From positions 8,577,874 to 8,641,873 of the forward strand of contig JAMXIF010000073.1 in the NCBI GenBank assembly GCA_028583685.1: a DNA stretch of 64,000 nt, read 5' to 3'. Of the stretch, positions 63,806-64,000 are shown piece by piece (position 1 is the first letter of the stretch; each line of letters starts with the position of its first letter). The notes under the pieces were generated by a model. It searched no databases. It saw only the letters and a program-made list of their open reading frames with translations, and was not told the origin of the DNA. Origin of the DNA: Petaurus breviceps papuanus. Taxonomy: Eukaryota > Chordata > Mammalia > Diprotodontia > Petauridae. Both the position numbers and the translations under genes were made by a program.

Positions 63806-64000
63806 ATCATTCTCTGACTACAATGGAGTTATGAGTATGGAAAGGTCCAGGGCTTACAGGAAGGAAGCTACAGGCAGAGAGGATTCCATACATAGATAGT
63901 GGTATTCACAAAGGAGTAATAAGGAAAGCCCCACTAAGATAATGAAATCCAGAAGGACAAAATCTCAAGTATGCCAAATGCTCACACTGATGATACATCT

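Noticed and set aside
1-64000. CRISPR arrays, operons, prophage or bacterial-type systems
   Set aside because: Sequence is vertebrate repeat-rich DNA; the repeats found are transposons, microsatellites and local duplications, not spaced arrays.

Overview
The window looks like a stretch of marsupial nuclear genome that is almost entirely non-coding. Short tRNA-headed SINEs recur throughout, with a head reading about gcagctaggtggcgcagtg and either an A-rich end after a ttaaccccaattgcc motif (WSINE type) or a tail shared with RTE/BovB LINEs (MAR1 type). These families are known from marsupials. The many WSINE-type copies, several with intact target-site duplications, point to an Australian (australidelphian) marsupial rather than an American opossum; that last step is inference. 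Older layers of L2, MIR/MIR3, L3/CR1, hAT MITEs and L1 lie beneath.

There is no complete host gene. Two gene-derived items stand out. The first is a candidate coding exon of 155 bp on the minus strand (46291-46445), bounded by good splice signals and rich in CpG; if real, most of the window is intron of an unidentified minus-strand gene. The second is a processed RPS17 pseudogene (50531-51017). A third, polyadenylated retrocopy of an unidentified transcript lies at 30108-30374.

Layout. 1-5.3 kb: SINEs, an L2 piece and a cluster of solo LTRs of three families (A, B, C), nested in one another. 5.3-13 kb: old SINE/MIR pieces, a possible regulatory block near 6.5 kb, a hAT MITE split by an L1 end, a third family-A LTR, and an L3/CR1 piece split by an L1 with a 17-bp duplication. 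13-26 kb: L2, hAT, an RTE reverse-transcriptase fragment, L1 ends, SINEs and a fourth family-A LTR. 26-36 kb: MIR, hAT, the retrocopy with a target site used twice, local duplications near 32 kb, a long L2, and a second family-B LTR between 46-bp direct repeats. 36-48 kb: SINEs, L1 ends, an unnamed dispersed repeat, a poly-G run, the candidate exon and a small tandem duplication. 48.4-53.1 kb: one long minus-strand L1 carrying two SINEs and the RPS17 pseudogene, itself inserted in an L2 tail. 53-64 kb: a long L3/CR1 piece, MIRs, WSINEs and a near-complete L2 3' region.

Nothing here forms an operon or multi-gene system. Parts relate mainly through retrotransposition: L1 machinery can account for the WSINE, RPS17 and retrocopy insertions, while RTE machinery probably moved the RTE-tailed SINEs. 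Most boundaries are read by eye and are good to about 5-20 bases, except where a target-site duplication fixes them.
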